This document shows, piece after piece, positions 1 to 8,447 of a stretch of DNA of 64,000 nt. Position 1 is the first letter of the stretch. Each line of letters opens with the position of its first letter. Under the pieces are notes generated by a model. It was not told the DNA's origin. It did no database searches and saw nothing but the letters and a program-made list of their open reading frames with translations. The DNA is from Cedecea selenatireducens (lineage in GTDB: Bacteria > Pseudomonadota > Gammaproteobacteria > Enterobacterales > Enterobacteriaceae), in assembly GCF_042138895.1 (NCBI RefSeq), contig NZ_JBHIKW010000014.1:56279-120278 (forward strand), read 5' to 3'. The position numbers were made by a program, and so were the translations under genes.

Positions 1-1
1 C

Positions 2-706
2 CGCAACACCACCGGCGTTGGCGTCAACCGCCCTGGCTGTTTTGCTGAGTATTTGGTTATCCCGGCCTTTAATGCGTTCAAAATTCCGGACAATATCTCT
101 GACGATCTGGCTTCTATCTTCGATCCATTCGGCAACGCAGTGCATACCGCGCTTTCGTTCGATCTTGTGGGCGAAGATGTGCTGGTGTCCGGCGCGGGTC
201 CTATCGGGATCATGGCCGCTGCGGTAGCGAAGCACGTTGGTGCTCGTAACGTGGTGATTACCGACGTGAACGAATACCGCCTGGAACTGGCGCGTGAAAT
301 GGGTATTACTCGCGCGGTTAACGTCAGCAAAGAAAGCCTGCAGGACGTGATGGGCGAGCTGGGGATGACCGAAGGGTTTGACGTTGGCCTGGAGATGTCC
401 GGCGCACCTCCGGCGTTTCGCACCATGCTGGATACCATGAACCATGGCGGCCGTATTGCCATGCTGGGGATCCCGCCGTCTGATATGTCTATCGACTGGA
501 CCAAGGTTATCTTTAAAGGACTGTTTATTAAAGGTATCTACGGGCGAGAGATGTTTGAGACCTGGTACAAGATGGCCGCGCTGATCCAGTCTGGCCTGGA
601 TCTGTCTCCTATCATCACCCATCGTTTCTCTATCGATGAGTTCCAGAAAGGCTTTGACGCGATGCGCTCCGGGCAGTCCGGTAAAGTTATCCTGAGCTGG
701 GATTAA
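2..706 (+). CDS. tdh: L-threonine 3-dehydrogenase, 3' part (5' end outside window)
   Basis: Zinc-dependent medium-chain dehydrogenase that oxidises L-threonine to 2-amino-3-ketobutyrate with NAD+; the product is split to glycine and acetyl-CoA by Kbl. The reading frame is open from the first bases, giving 234 residues of a family that is normally about 341, so the N-terminal catalytic zinc region lies outside the window. Visible are the NAD-binding Rossmann motif GAGPIG and the substrate-domain stretch FDPFGNAVHTAL. An internal ATG at base 53 is not a real start, because homology continues upstream of it to the window edge. A strong hairpin terminator follows. kbl would be expected just upstream in the same operon, but this cannot be seen here. 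Confidence 0.95.
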   Translation, partial: RNTTGVGVNRPGCFAEYLVIPAFNAFKIPDNISDDLASIFDPFGNAVHTALSFDLVGEDVLVSGAGPIGIMAAAVAKHVGARNVVITDVNEYRLELAREMGITRAVNVSKESLQDVMGELGMTEGFDVGLEMSGAPPAFRTMLDTMNHGGRIAMLGIPPSDMSIDWTKVIFKGLFIKGIYGREMFETWYKMAALIQSGLDLSPIITHRFSIDEFQKGFDAMRSGQSGKVILSWD

Positions 707-714
707 TCATTAAG

Positions 715-742
715 CCAGAGGGCATCGCGCCCTCTGGTTTTT
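715..742 (+). terminator. Terminator between tdh and yibQ, probably bidirectional
   Basis: A perfect 9-bp stem, CCAGAGGGC paired with GCCCTCTGG around a 5-base loop, is followed by a run of five T. It lies between the convergent ends of tdh and yibQ, so it can end both transcripts. Confidence 0.85.
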
Positions 743-745
743 CAG

Positions 746-1681
746 TTACGCCTGTTTGCCCCAACCCTGCCACTGATGCTGGAGATATTTCACCAGCGCG
801 CTCTCGGCAATACTTTCACTGATGACTTTAAAGTAGGTGGTTGCGTCCACCGGCTCGATAGGCTGTTTCGGTTTACACAGCTTCACGCCACGGAATGGGT
901 TACGAGGCGGCTGTTGTTTGCCCGGCTGCGTATTATTTGGCGTTGAAGTGTCTATCTGTGGTTCATTAAGCAGGCTGCTCGGGCGTACCAGAGTAATGTC
1001 CGGCGGAAGGTTATAGACCATCTGCTGGAGGACCCGAACGGTTGATGGGTGTGGATGGCCGATGGCGATTGCCGACCCGGTTTTTCGCGCAAGTTGAATC
1101 GCGCGGTTGAACTGAAAGCGAATATCCGCTTCGTTCTGGGTATCGTCGAGAAAGACCTTCCGCTTAATCACTTTTACGCGCGTCCCGGCTGCGGCACGCG
1201 TTGCCTGGCTGTTGCCGATGGTCATGCTGTCCAGGAAATAGAGATTGTACTGCTCCAGCGACTGCATCACCTTTTGCATGCCGAACAGGCTGGAGGTCAT
1301 CGCGCTGCCCATATGGTTATTCATGCCAACGGCATAAGGGACTTTGTTTACCGCATCGCGAATAATTCTCTCGATCTCGCTGCTGCTCATGTCCGGACGT
1401 AGAGTATCTTTCTCAAGCGGCTGCTTGCTAAGCGGTGCCATCGGCAGGTGGATCAGGACTTCGTGCCCGGCGTTATGGGCTTTGGTGGCCATTTCACGAG
1501 CGTGAGGCGCATTGGGCAGCACGGCAACGGAGACGTTAGTCGGCAGTGCCAGCACCAGGTTTTCCTGCTGAGGACGATAGCCAAAGTCATCAATCACTAT
1601 CGAGAGCTTACCGGCCCATGCGGAGGTTGCCAGCATTAGCCCGCTGGCGGCGGCGAAAAAAACAGTGCGGAACTGAGGCAA
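746..1681 (-). CDS. yibQ: Divergent polysaccharide deacetylase family protein YibQ
   Basis: Exported 311-residue protein of the divergent polysaccharide deacetylase family (E. coli YibQ, about 319 residues). The first 23 residues are a signal peptide ending in AWAG, so the mature protein should be periplasmic. The family core shows as IDDFGY near residue 30, HLPM near 98 and GMNNHMGSAMT near 118, corresponding to the metal-binding and catalytic strands of NodB-type folds. No reaction is established for YibQ as far as I know. It starts 3 bases after the envC stop and is probably cotranscribed with gpmI and envC, which suggests a cell-envelope role (inference). Confidence 0.9.
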   Translation of the reverse strand: MPQFRTVFFAAASGLMLATSAWAGKLSIVIDDFGYRPQQENLVLALPTNVSVAVLPNAPHAREMATKAHNAGHEVLIHLPMAPLSKQPLEKDTLRPDMSSSEIERIIRDAVNKVPYAVGMNNHMGSAMTSSLFGMQKVMQSLEQYNLYFLDSMTIGNSQATRAAAGTRVKVIKRKVFLDDTQNEADIRFQFNRAIQLARKTGSAIAIGHPHPSTVRVLQQMVYNLPPDITLVRPSSLLNEPQIDTSTPNNTQPGKQQPPRNPFRGVKLCKPKQPIEPVDATTYFKVISESIAESALVKYLQHQWQGWGKQA

Positions 1682-1684
1682 AAC

Positions 1685-2947
1685 TTATCTTCCCAACCAC
1701 GGTTGTGGATTCACTGCCTGGCCCTGGCGACGAATTTCGAAATAGAGTGACGGACGGCCCTGGCCGCCACTGCTACCGACCAGTGCGATAGGCTGCCCGG
1801 CGCGCACCTGGGTGCCGACGCTGACCAACGCGCTCTGGTTGTAGCCGTAGAGACTCATATCGCCTTTACCGTGTTCAATAACGACGACAAGGCCATAGCC
1901 CTGCAGCCAGTCGGCAAGGATCACGCGTCCGTCGGCAATGGCTTTAACTTCCGTGCCCTCCGGCGCCGCAATAACGATACCTTTCCAACGTAGTTCACCT
2001 TGCAGCTGTTCGCCATAACGATGCAGTAACGAACCGCGAACCGGCCAGTATGCCTGCCCGCGCGGTGACCCGAGGCCGCCGGTTCTCGACATCAGCGAGC
2101 GTTCGCTTTCGGTTGGCTTGTAGGTCGTGCCTTTGTTAGAGGCTTCCTGCTGCTTGCTGCGAACCTGCTCGGCTTCGCGCGCCTCACGCTCTGCCCGAGC
2201 TTTTGCTGCGGCTGCTGCTCGGGCGATTTGATTCTGCAAGCGCGACTGGTTCTGACGCATTTCGCTCAGCTTCTGCTGATCCTGCTGAATCGAGGATTCG
2301 AGGCCAGCGAGGGTTTTTTTGCGTTCGTTACGGGCGCTTTCCAGCTTGGCCTGCTGTGCCTGCTGCTCGTAGAGCAGCGTTTGCTGTTCACTCTGCTTAC
2401 TTTCCAGCTCGGATTTCTGCTGTGCGGCTTCAGCTTTGGTCTGCTTTAGCTCTTCGATTGTCTGCTGACGAGCAGCGTTAAGATAGCCAAAATAAGCCTG
2501 CAGGCGCTGGCCTCGCTGGCTTTCTTCTCCGCTGAGAATCAACTGAATACCGGTATGCTGACCCTGGCGAAACGCCGCATCCAGCTGAGCGGCCAGGTTA
2601 CGTTCCTGGGTTGCCTGCTGTTTTTGCAGTTTGGCGAGAGAGTTATTCAGGGTTGCGATTTGATTGTTTAAATCTGCGAGGGTGTTCTGGGTTTCACGCA
2701 GCTTGCGGCTGGCCGCAGAAATAGCTTCTTCCTGCGCTTTTAGCTGAGCGAGTAAAACAGATCGCTGCTGCTGCTGCTGGCGCACGGCTCGCTCTTTGGC
2801 GGCGATATCCTGCTGGATAGACTGCAGCTGCTGTTTGTCATCGGCGTGGCTGGAAAAAGAGCATAACAAGACGCCAGCGCTTAACACGCTGGCGTAAATA
2901 ACGGGCTTCACAGCCCATGTCTTTGAAAAAATCGCCTTTCCCCTCAT
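1685..2947 (-). CDS. envC: Murein hydrolase activator EnvC
   Basis: Periplasmic activator of the septal amidases AmiA and AmiB, recruited to the division site by FtsEX and needed for daughter-cell separation. The 420-residue protein has an N-terminal signal segment (about residues 1-35), a long Q/A/E-rich coiled coil (about 36-280) that binds FtsX, and a C-terminal LytM (M23) domain from about 305. The LytM domain is degenerate: YGYNQS and LYFEIR stand where active enzymes carry zinc-binding histidines. This is what is known for EnvC, which activates amidases rather than cutting murein. It follows gpmI by 9 bases and precedes yibQ by 3, so the three form one operon. Confidence 0.96.
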   Translation of the reverse strand: MRGKAIFSKTWAVKPVIYASVLSAGVLLCSFSSHADDKQQLQSIQQDIAAKERAVRQQQQQRSVLLAQLKAQEEAISAASRKLRETQNTLADLNNQIATLNNSLAKLQKQQATQERNLAAQLDAAFRQGQHTGIQLILSGEESQRGQRLQAYFGYLNAARQQTIEELKQTKAEAAQQKSELESKQSEQQTLLYEQQAQQAKLESARNERKKTLAGLESSIQQDQQKLSEMRQNQSRLQNQIARAAAAAKARAEREAREAEQVRSKQQEASNKGTTYKPTESERSLMSRTGGLGSPRGQAYWPVRGSLLHRYGEQLQGELRWKGIVIAAPEGTEVKAIADGRVILADWLQGYGLVVVIEHGKGDMSLYGYNQSALVSVGTQVRAGQPIALVGSSGGQGRPSLYFEIRRQGQAVNPQPWLGR

Positions 2948-2956
2948 GGGGAGGGA

Positions 2957-4504
2957 TTATTCCACGATGAACAGCGGCTTGCCAGTCATCTCTTGCGGGA
3001 TTTCCATGCCCATCAGGCTCAGCATGGTTGGCGCGATGTCGGACAGCTTGCCGCCTTCGACCGCTTTCAGATTTTTCTTGCCGATATAAATCAGAGGAAC
3101 CGGCAGGCTGGTGTGCGCGGTATGTGCCTGGCCGGTAGCCGGGTCGCGCATTTGTTCTGCGTTGCCGTGATCTGCGGTAATCAGCAGTTGACCGTCAACG
3201 GCCTCAACGGCTTTAACCACCTGAGCCACGCAATTATCCAGCGCTTCAACGGCAGAAATAGCGGCATCATAAATGCCGGTATGACCGACCATGTCGCCGT
3301 TCGGGTAGTTACAGATGATGGTGTCGTATTTACCGCTGTTGATGGCGCTGAGAAGCTTGTCGGTCAGCTCTGCGGAGCTCATTTCTGGCTGCAGATCGTA
3401 AGTGGCTACTTTTGGCGAATTCACCAGCACGCGGTCTTCACCAGCGAAAGGCTCTTCAACCCCGCCGTTGTAGAAGAAGGTAACGTGAGCGTATTTCTCT
3501 GTTTCGGAGATGCGTAGCTGGGTTTTGTTGTGTTTCGCCATCCACTCGCCGAAGGTATTCGTCAGTGAAGCTGGTGGGTACGCGCAGGCTGTTTTAATGT
3601 CTGCGGCATATTCGGTCAGCATCACGAAGTCGCCAAACTTCACCACTTTTTTACGGCTGAAACCGTCGAAATCGGTATTAACAAAGGCGCGGGTGATCTG
3701 GCGGGCACGGTCGGCACGGAAGTTCATGAAGATCAGCGCATCGCCGTCGTTCATAGTGGACTCGGCTTCACCTGTAGCGCGGATCACAGTAGGTTTAACA
3801 AACTCATCGTTTTCATCGCGGGCGTAAGCGGCTGCCAGACCGGCAACGGCATTGTCTGCCTGGAATTCACCTTTGGCCTGAGTCATCAGGTCGTAGGCGA
3901 GCTCAACGCGATCCCAGCGGTTGTCACGGTCCATCGCGTAGTAACGGCCAATCAGGGTGGCTACGCGGCCTTTGCCCAGCGCAGCGAACTTGTCGGAGAA
4001 TTTCTTCAGGGAGGATTCGGCGCTGCGCGGCGGCGTGTCGCGGCCGTCAAGGAAAGCGTGCAGATAGATGGCTTCAGCACCGCGTTCAGCGGCCAGTTCG
4101 ATCATCGCCAGAATATGTTCTTCATGGCTGTGAACGCCGCCAGGAGAAACCAGGCCCATGATATGTACTGCTTTCCCGGCGGCAACCGCTTTGTCTACCG
4201 CGCCGGTCAGCACCGGGTTAGCAAAGAAAGTACGTTCTTTAATTTCAACGTCCAGGCGAGTCAAGTCCTGGTAGACGATGCGGCCGGCGCCAAGGTTGAC
4301 GTGGCCCACTTCAGAGTTACCCATTTGACCGTCCGGCAGGCCAACTTCCAGGCCAGATGCGTTGATCAGGGTATGTGGACGCTGGGCCCACAGGTTATCC
4401 ATTACCGGAGTTTTCGCGTTAAGGATGGCGTTATCCTGCTGCTCTTCGCGGTGGCCGTAGCCATCCAGAATCACCAGCACCATAGGTTTTTTAGTAACCG
4501 ACAT
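2957..4504 (-). CDS. gpmI: 2,3-bisphosphoglycerate-independent phosphoglycerate mutase
   Basis: Manganese-dependent cytoplasmic enzyme that interconverts 3- and 2-phosphoglycerate in glycolysis and gluconeogenesis through a phosphoserine intermediate. At 515 residues it has the family's usual length. Metal-binding Asp14 (LVILDGYG) and catalytic Ser64 (GNSEVGHVNLGAG) are in place, as are HAFLDGRDTPP, GRYYAMDRD and the C-terminal ADHGNAE metal motif of the alkaline phosphatase superfamily. It is the first gene of the gpmI-envC-yibQ unit. Also named gpmM. Confidence 0.97.
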   Translation of the reverse strand: MSVTKKPMVLVILDGYGHREEQQDNAILNAKTPVMDNLWAQRPHTLINASGLEVGLPDGQMGNSEVGHVNLGAGRIVYQDLTRLDVEIKERTFFANPVLTGAVDKAVAAGKAVHIMGLVSPGGVHSHEEHILAMIELAAERGAEAIYLHAFLDGRDTPPRSAESSLKKFSDKFAALGKGRVATLIGRYYAMDRDNRWDRVELAYDLMTQAKGEFQADNAVAGLAAAYARDENDEFVKPTVIRATGEAESTMNDGDALIFMNFRADRARQITRAFVNTDFDGFSRKKVVKFGDFVMLTEYAADIKTACAYPPASLTNTFGEWMAKHNKTQLRISETEKYAHVTFFYNGGVEEPFAGEDRVLVNSPKVATYDLQPEMSSAELTDKLLSAINSGKYDTIICNYPNGDMVGHTGIYDAAISAVEALDNCVAQVVKAVEAVDGQLLITADHGNAEQMRDPATGQAHTAHTSLPVPLIYIGKKNLKAVEGGKLSDIAPTMLSLMGMEIPQEMTGKPLFIVE

Positions 4505-4751
4505 TGCAACAACCTCTGAGTCTAAGACAAAATTTGCGTAATTTTACTACAGGCGCTCCCGGTGAATAGCCGCAGAAGATCAAAGAAAGGGGCTGGATGG
4601 CGATCGGATTACATCAGTCTGGTTCTTTTTTTTCGTAACAGCCCGCAGAATCCACATAACATTATTCAGACTGGCTGTAATTGCCACAACGCGAAGGTAT
4701 ACTCCCCACCTGGTTTTCTCATCATTACTTAGTCGGGAGTTATTACCCCCC

Positions 4752-5183
4752 ATGCAAGAAATTATGCAATTCGTTGGTCGTCATCCCATACTTAGTCTGG
4801 CGTGGGTTGGTCTGCTGGCAGCGGTACTTTTCATGACCTTTAAAGGCCTGGCCTCCAAAGTCAAAGTGGTAACCCGCGGTGAAGCCACTCGCTTAATTAA
4901 CAAAGAAGACGCGGTGGTTGTCGATGTGCGCCAGCGTGACGATTTCCGTAAAGGCCACATTGCGAATTCACTGAACGTGCTGCCAACCGAAATCAAAAGC
5001 GGCAATTTTGGTGAGCTTGAAAAACACAAAGCGAAGCCCATTATTGTGGTATGCGCTAACGGCGTTTCTTCACAAGAATCAGCGGCTTTGTTACACAAAG
5101 CTGGCTTCGAGCAAGTCGCGCTGTTAAAAGAAGGTATTGCTGGCTGGAGCGGGGAAAACCTGCCACTGGTTCGCGGTAAATAA
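4752..5183 (+). CDS. yibN: Membrane-anchored rhodanese-like protein YibN
   Basis: A 143-residue protein with one N-terminal transmembrane segment (about residues 12-30) and a cytoplasmic rhodanese domain (about 40-140). The loop after the conserved strand reads IIVVCANGVSSQES, placing a cysteine at residue 101 where sulfurtransferases carry the persulfide-forming Cys. The C-terminal GIAGWSGENLPLVRGK is typical of YibN. The start at 4752 gives the E. coli length; an ATG at 4764 is an alternative. It leads the yibN-grxC-secB-gpsA operon. Sulfurtransferase activity is inferred from the fold. Confidence 0.9.
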   Translation: MQEIMQFVGRHPILSLAWVGLLAAVLFMTFKGLASKVKVVTRGEATRLINKEDAVVVDVRQRDDFRKGHIANSLNVLPTEIKSGNFGELEKHKAKPIIVVCANGVSSQESAALLHKAGFEQVALLKEGIAGWSGENLPLVRGK

Positions 5184-5206
5184 TCTGGAAAAGACTGAGG
5201 TAAACC

Positions 5207-5458
5207 ATGGCGAACATTGAGATCTATACCAAAGCGACCTGCCCTTTTTGCCACCGTGCAAAAGCCCTGCTGAATGAAAAAGGCGTGGCGTTCCAGGAGT
5301 TGCCTATTGACGGCGACGCCGCTAAGCGGGAAGAGATGATCAAACGCAGTGGCCGCACCACGGTACCGCAGATTTTTATTGACGCACAGCACATTGGCGG
5401 TTGCGATGACTTGTACGCACTGGACGCGCGTGGTGGACTCGATCCCCTGCTGAGCTAG
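5207..5458 (+). CDS. grxC: Glutaredoxin 3
   Basis: Small cytoplasmic thiol-disulfide oxidoreductase that uses glutathione to reduce disulfides and mixed disulfides. The 83 residues carry the dithiol active site CPFC at residues 12-15, the cis-proline segment TVPQIF and the glutathione-binding GGCDD. It lies 23 bases after yibN and 56 before secB in the same direction, the usual enterobacterial order. Confidence 0.97.
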   Translation: MANIEIYTKATCPFCHRAKALLNEKGVAFQELPIDGDAAKREEMIKRSGRTTVPQIFIDAQHIGGCDDLYALDARGGLDPLLS

Positions 5459-5514
5459 TGTGGTTTGTCTGCCGTGTATCGCAGAGTAAGGACGTTTAAA
5501 TTTAAGGGTTAACA

Positions 5515-5982
5515 ATGTCAGAACAAAACAATACAGAAATGGGTTTCCAGATTCAGCGTGTTTACACCAAGGATGTCTCTTTCGAAGCACCTAACGCGCC
5601 GCACGTTTTCCAGAAAGACTGGCAGCCAGAAGTTAAACTGGATCTGGATACTGCATCCAGCCAGCTGGCTGACAATATCTACGAAGTTGTACTGCGCGTA
5701 ACCGTCACCGCCAGCCTGGGCGAAGACACTGCTTTCCTGTGTGAAGTTCAGCAGGCGGGTATCTTCTCCGTGGACGGTATCGAAGGCTCGCAGCTGGCGC
5801 ATTGCCTGGGTGCATACTGCCCGAACATTCTGTTCCCGTATGCGCGTGAATGTATCACTAGCCTGGTTTCTCGCGGCACTTTCCCGCAGCTGAACCTTGC
5901 ACCGGTTAACTTCGATGCGTTGTTCATGAACTATCTGCAGCAGCAAGCTGGCGAAGGTGCTGAAAACCATCAGGATGCCTGA
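5515..5982 (+). CDS. secB: Protein-export chaperone SecB
   Basis: Tetrameric cytosolic chaperone that keeps precursors of exported proteins unfolded and hands them to SecA. The 155-residue length and the segments RVYTKDVSFEAPNAP and LFPYARE are typical of SecB. Its stop codon TGA overlaps the gpsA ATG by one base (TGATG), so the two are translationally coupled. The C-terminal tail is acidic and variable, as in other SecB proteins. Confidence 0.97.
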   Translation: MSEQNNTEMGFQIQRVYTKDVSFEAPNAPHVFQKDWQPEVKLDLDTASSQLADNIYEVVLRVTVTASLGEDTAFLCEVQQAGIFSVDGIEGSQLAHCLGAYCPNILFPYARECITSLVSRGTFPQLNLAPVNFDALFMNYLQQQAGEGAENHQDA

Positions 5983-7001
5983 TGAACAGCCTTAATGCTT
6001 CAATGACTGTTATCGGTGCCGGCTCTTACGGCACCGCTCTCGCTATCACCCTTGCGAGAAATGGCCACCACGTTGTGCTGTGGGGCCATGATGCCAAACA
6101 TATCGCTACGCTGCAGGCCGATCGCTGCAACGTGGCTTTCCTGCCCGACGTTCCTTTTCCCGACACGCTGCATCTCGAGAGTGATTTAGCCGTCGCACTT
6201 GCCGCCAGCCGCAATATTCTGGTGGTCGTGCCGAGCCATGTGTTCGGGCAAGTGTTACGTCAAATCAAGCCGCTGATGCGCCCGGATGCACGTATTGTGT
6301 GGGCGACAAAAGGGCTGGAAGCTGAAACGGGTCGATTGCTGCAGGACGTTGCCCGCGAAGCGCTGGGTGATGATGTTCCCCTGGCGGTTATTTCCGGCCC
6401 GACCTTTGCGAAAGAGCTGGCTGCCGGTTTACCAACCGCGATTGCGCTTGCGGCGACCGACGACCAGTTTGCAGAGGATCTCCAGCACCTGCTGCACTGC
6501 GGCAAAAGCTTCCGCGTCTACAGCAATCCCGATTTCATCGGCGTTCAGCTGGGCGGGGCGGTTAAAAACGTCATCGCTATTGGGGCCGGGATGTCGGATG
6601 GCATCGGGTTTGGCGCCAATGCACGTACCGCGCTTATCACCCGTGGTCTTGCAGAGATGACGCGTCTGGGCAGTGCGCTCGGTGCTTCGCCTGAAACCTT
6701 TATGGGTATGGCTGGCCTGGGCGATCTGGTGCTGACCTGTACCGACAACCAATCCCGTAACCGTCGCTTCGGCATGATGCTTGGCCAGGGAATGGATGTG
6801 GATGGCGCACAGCAGAAGATTGGCCAGGTGGTTGAAGGCTATCGCAATACCAAAGAAGTTCGCGAGCTGGCGGCTCGAGTAGGCGTCGAAATGCCAATAA
6901 CCGAGGAAATTTATCAGGTATTGTATTGCGGAAAAAATGCGCGCGAGGCAGCATTAACGTTGCTTGGTCGTACTCGTAAGGATGAACGAAGCGGCAATTG
7001 A
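5982..7001 (+). CDS. gpsA: Glycerol-3-phosphate dehydrogenase [NAD(P)+]
   Basis: Cytoplasmic enzyme that reduces dihydroxyacetone phosphate to sn-glycerol 3-phosphate, the backbone for phospholipid synthesis. The 339 residues start with the nucleotide-binding motif GAGSYGTALA and include GPTFAKE and KNVIAIGAGMSDG, the substrate and catalytic-lysine region. Length equals the E. coli enzyme. It overlaps secB by one base and is followed by a hairpin before cysE. Confidence 0.97.
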   Translation: MNSLNASMTVIGAGSYGTALAITLARNGHHVVLWGHDAKHIATLQADRCNVAFLPDVPFPDTLHLESDLAVALAASRNILVVVPSHVFGQVLRQIKPLMRPDARIVWATKGLEAETGRLLQDVAREALGDDVPLAVISGPTFAKELAAGLPTAIALAATDDQFAEDLQHLLHCGKSFRVYSNPDFIGVQLGGAVKNVIAIGAGMSDGIGFGANARTALITRGLAEMTRLGSALGASPETFMGMAGLGDLVLTCTDNQSRNRRFGMMLGQGMDVDGAQQKIGQVVEGYRNTKEVRELAARVGVEMPITEEIYQVLYCGKNAREAALTLLGRTRKDERSGN

Positions 7002-7031
7002 GGGATCGCTTAATACACCGCAATAACTGAA

Positions 7032-7063
7032 ACGTCCCGACCCTGGTGTCGGGCGTTGTTTTT
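7032..7063 (+). terminator. Hairpin between gpsA and cysE, terminator or attenuator
   Basis: CCCGAC pairs with GTCGGG, extended by ACG/CGT on the outside, and is followed by TTGTTTTTC. The structure ends 16 bases before the cysE start. It should reduce readthrough from the yibN-gpsA operon into cysE. No cysE promoter is obvious between the hairpin and the ATG. Confidence 0.6.
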
Positions 7064-7079
7064 CTGTCTGGAGAGAACA

Positions 7080-7895
7080 ATGTCGTCTGAAGAACTGGAT
7101 TTGGTGTGGAGCAATATTAAAGCCGAAGCGCGAGCGCTTGCGGATTGTGAACCCATGTTGGCCAGTTTTTATCATGCGACGCTCCTCAAGCACGATAACC
7201 TTGGTAACGCGCTCAGCTACATGCTGGCCAATAAGTTAGCTTCGCCGATTATGCCGGCTATCGCGATTCGCGAGGTTGTCGAAGAAGCCTACGCAGCCGA
7301 TCCGCAGATGATTGCTTCCGCGGCTTGTGACATTCAGGCTGTTCGCACCCGTGACCCGGCGGTAGACAAGTATTCAACGCCGCTGCTTTATCTCAAAGGT
7401 TTTCACGCGCTCCAGGCATATCGAATTGGCCACTGGCTCTGGCTGCAAGGGCGACAGGCGCTGGCTATCTTCCTGCAGAATCAGGTCTCAGTTTCTTTCC
7501 AGGTAGACATTCACCCGGCGGCGAAAATCGGCTGCGGGATCATGCTGGATCACGCCACGGGGATTGTGATCGGTGAGACTGCGGTCGTCGAAAACGATGT
7601 TTCTATTCTGCAGTCGGTCACGCTGGGCGGTACCGGTAAAACCAGTGGCGATCGCCATCCGAAGATCCGCGAAGGCGTGATGATTGGCGCTGGCGCAAAA
7701 ATCCTTGGCAATATAGAGGTCGGAACCGGCGCAAAAATTGGCGCAGGCTCAGTTGTGCTACAGCCTGTTCCGCCGCATACCACTGCTGCTGGCGTACCGG
7801 CTCGCATTGTGGGCACGCCAGGTAGCGACAAACCGGCGATGGATATGGATCAGCACTTCAACGGCGCGGGCTTTGAGTACGGCGACGGCATTTAG
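7080..7895 (+). CDS. cysE: Serine O-acetyltransferase
   Basis: First committed step of cysteine synthesis: transfers acetyl from acetyl-CoA to L-serine to give O-acetylserine, with feedback inhibition by cysteine. From the ATG at 7080, preceded by GGAGAG, the protein has 271 residues: an N-terminal helical domain and a C-terminal left-handed beta-helix with hexapeptide repeats (about 140-250; LDHATGIVIGET, GGTGKTSGDRHPKI). The C-terminal tail differs slightly from E. coli (273 residues) but keeps the ending FEYGDGI. An in-frame upstream ATG at 7056 has no ribosome site and lies in the hairpin. The 3' end overlaps convergent trmL by 4 bases. Confidence 0.96.
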   Translation: MSSEELDLVWSNIKAEARALADCEPMLASFYHATLLKHDNLGNALSYMLANKLASPIMPAIAIREVVEEAYAADPQMIASAACDIQAVRTRDPAVDKYSTPLLYLKGFHALQAYRIGHWLWLQGRQALAIFLQNQVSVSFQVDIHPAAKIGCGIMLDHATGIVIGETAVVENDVSILQSVTLGGTGKTSGDRHPKIREGVMIGAGAKILGNIEVGTGAKIGAGSVVLQPVPPHTTAAGVPARIVGTPGSDKPAMDMDQHFNGAGFEYGDGI

Positions 7896-8365
7896 CTTCT
7901 GAGCACGGCGCCCTGATACCCCAACTGGCGCCAGGCCTCATACACCACCACGGACACCGAGTTAGAGAGGTTCATGCTGCGGCTGTCCGGCATCATTGGG
8001 ATGCGAATCTTCTGTTCCGCCGGCATCGCATTCAGGATCTCAGGGGGCAACCCACGCGTTTCCGGCCCGAACATCAAATAATCCCCTGCCTGATAGCTCA
8101 CCGCGCTGTGGGCCGGCGTTCCCTTGGTCGTTAAGGCAAACAGGCGTTGAGGCTTTTCTGCCTCTAAAAATGCATTGTAGTCGCGATGGCGCAGCACGGT
8201 CGTAAACTCGTGGTAGTCCAGCCCGGCGCGTCGCAGGCGCTTATCGTCCCAGGGAAAGCCCATCGGCTCAATGATGTGCAACCGGAAACCGGTATTGGCG
8301 CACAGGCGGATAATGTTCCCGGTATTGGGCGGAATTTCTGGCTCAAACAAAACGATATTTAACAT
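7892..8365 (-). CDS. trmL: tRNA (cytidine/uridine(34)-2'-O)-methyltransferase TrmL
   Basis: SPOUT-class methyltransferase that uses S-adenosylmethionine to 2'-O-methylate the wobble base of certain leucine tRNAs. The 157 residues begin LNIVLFEPEIPPNTGNIIR and carry the C-terminal trefoil-knot motifs LMFGPETRGLP and IPMMPDSRSMNLSNSVSV. The gene faces cysE convergently. In E. coli trmL and cpxA lie hundreds of kilobases apart; here they are immediate neighbours on one strand. Confidence 0.96.
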   Translation of the reverse strand: MLNIVLFEPEIPPNTGNIIRLCANTGFRLHIIEPMGFPWDDKRLRRAGLDYHEFTTVLRHRDYNAFLEAEKPQRLFALTTKGTPAHSAVSYQAGDYLMFGPETRGLPPEILNAMPAEQKIRIPMMPDSRSMNLSNSVSVVVYEAWRQLGYQGAVLRS

Positions 8366-8420
8366 ACAACCCCCATCGACTAGGGGGCGAAGAATAGCAA
8401 AATTGCGGCTAAGCAGAAAT

Positions 8421-8447
8421 GAAAACAGGCTCCGTAGAGCCTGCTTG
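8421..8447 (-). terminator. Terminator of cpxRA
   Basis: A 7-bp perfect stem, CAGGCTC/GAGCCTG with a 4-base loop, lies directly after the cpxA stop. Read on the minus strand it is followed by TTTTC. Confidence 0.75.
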
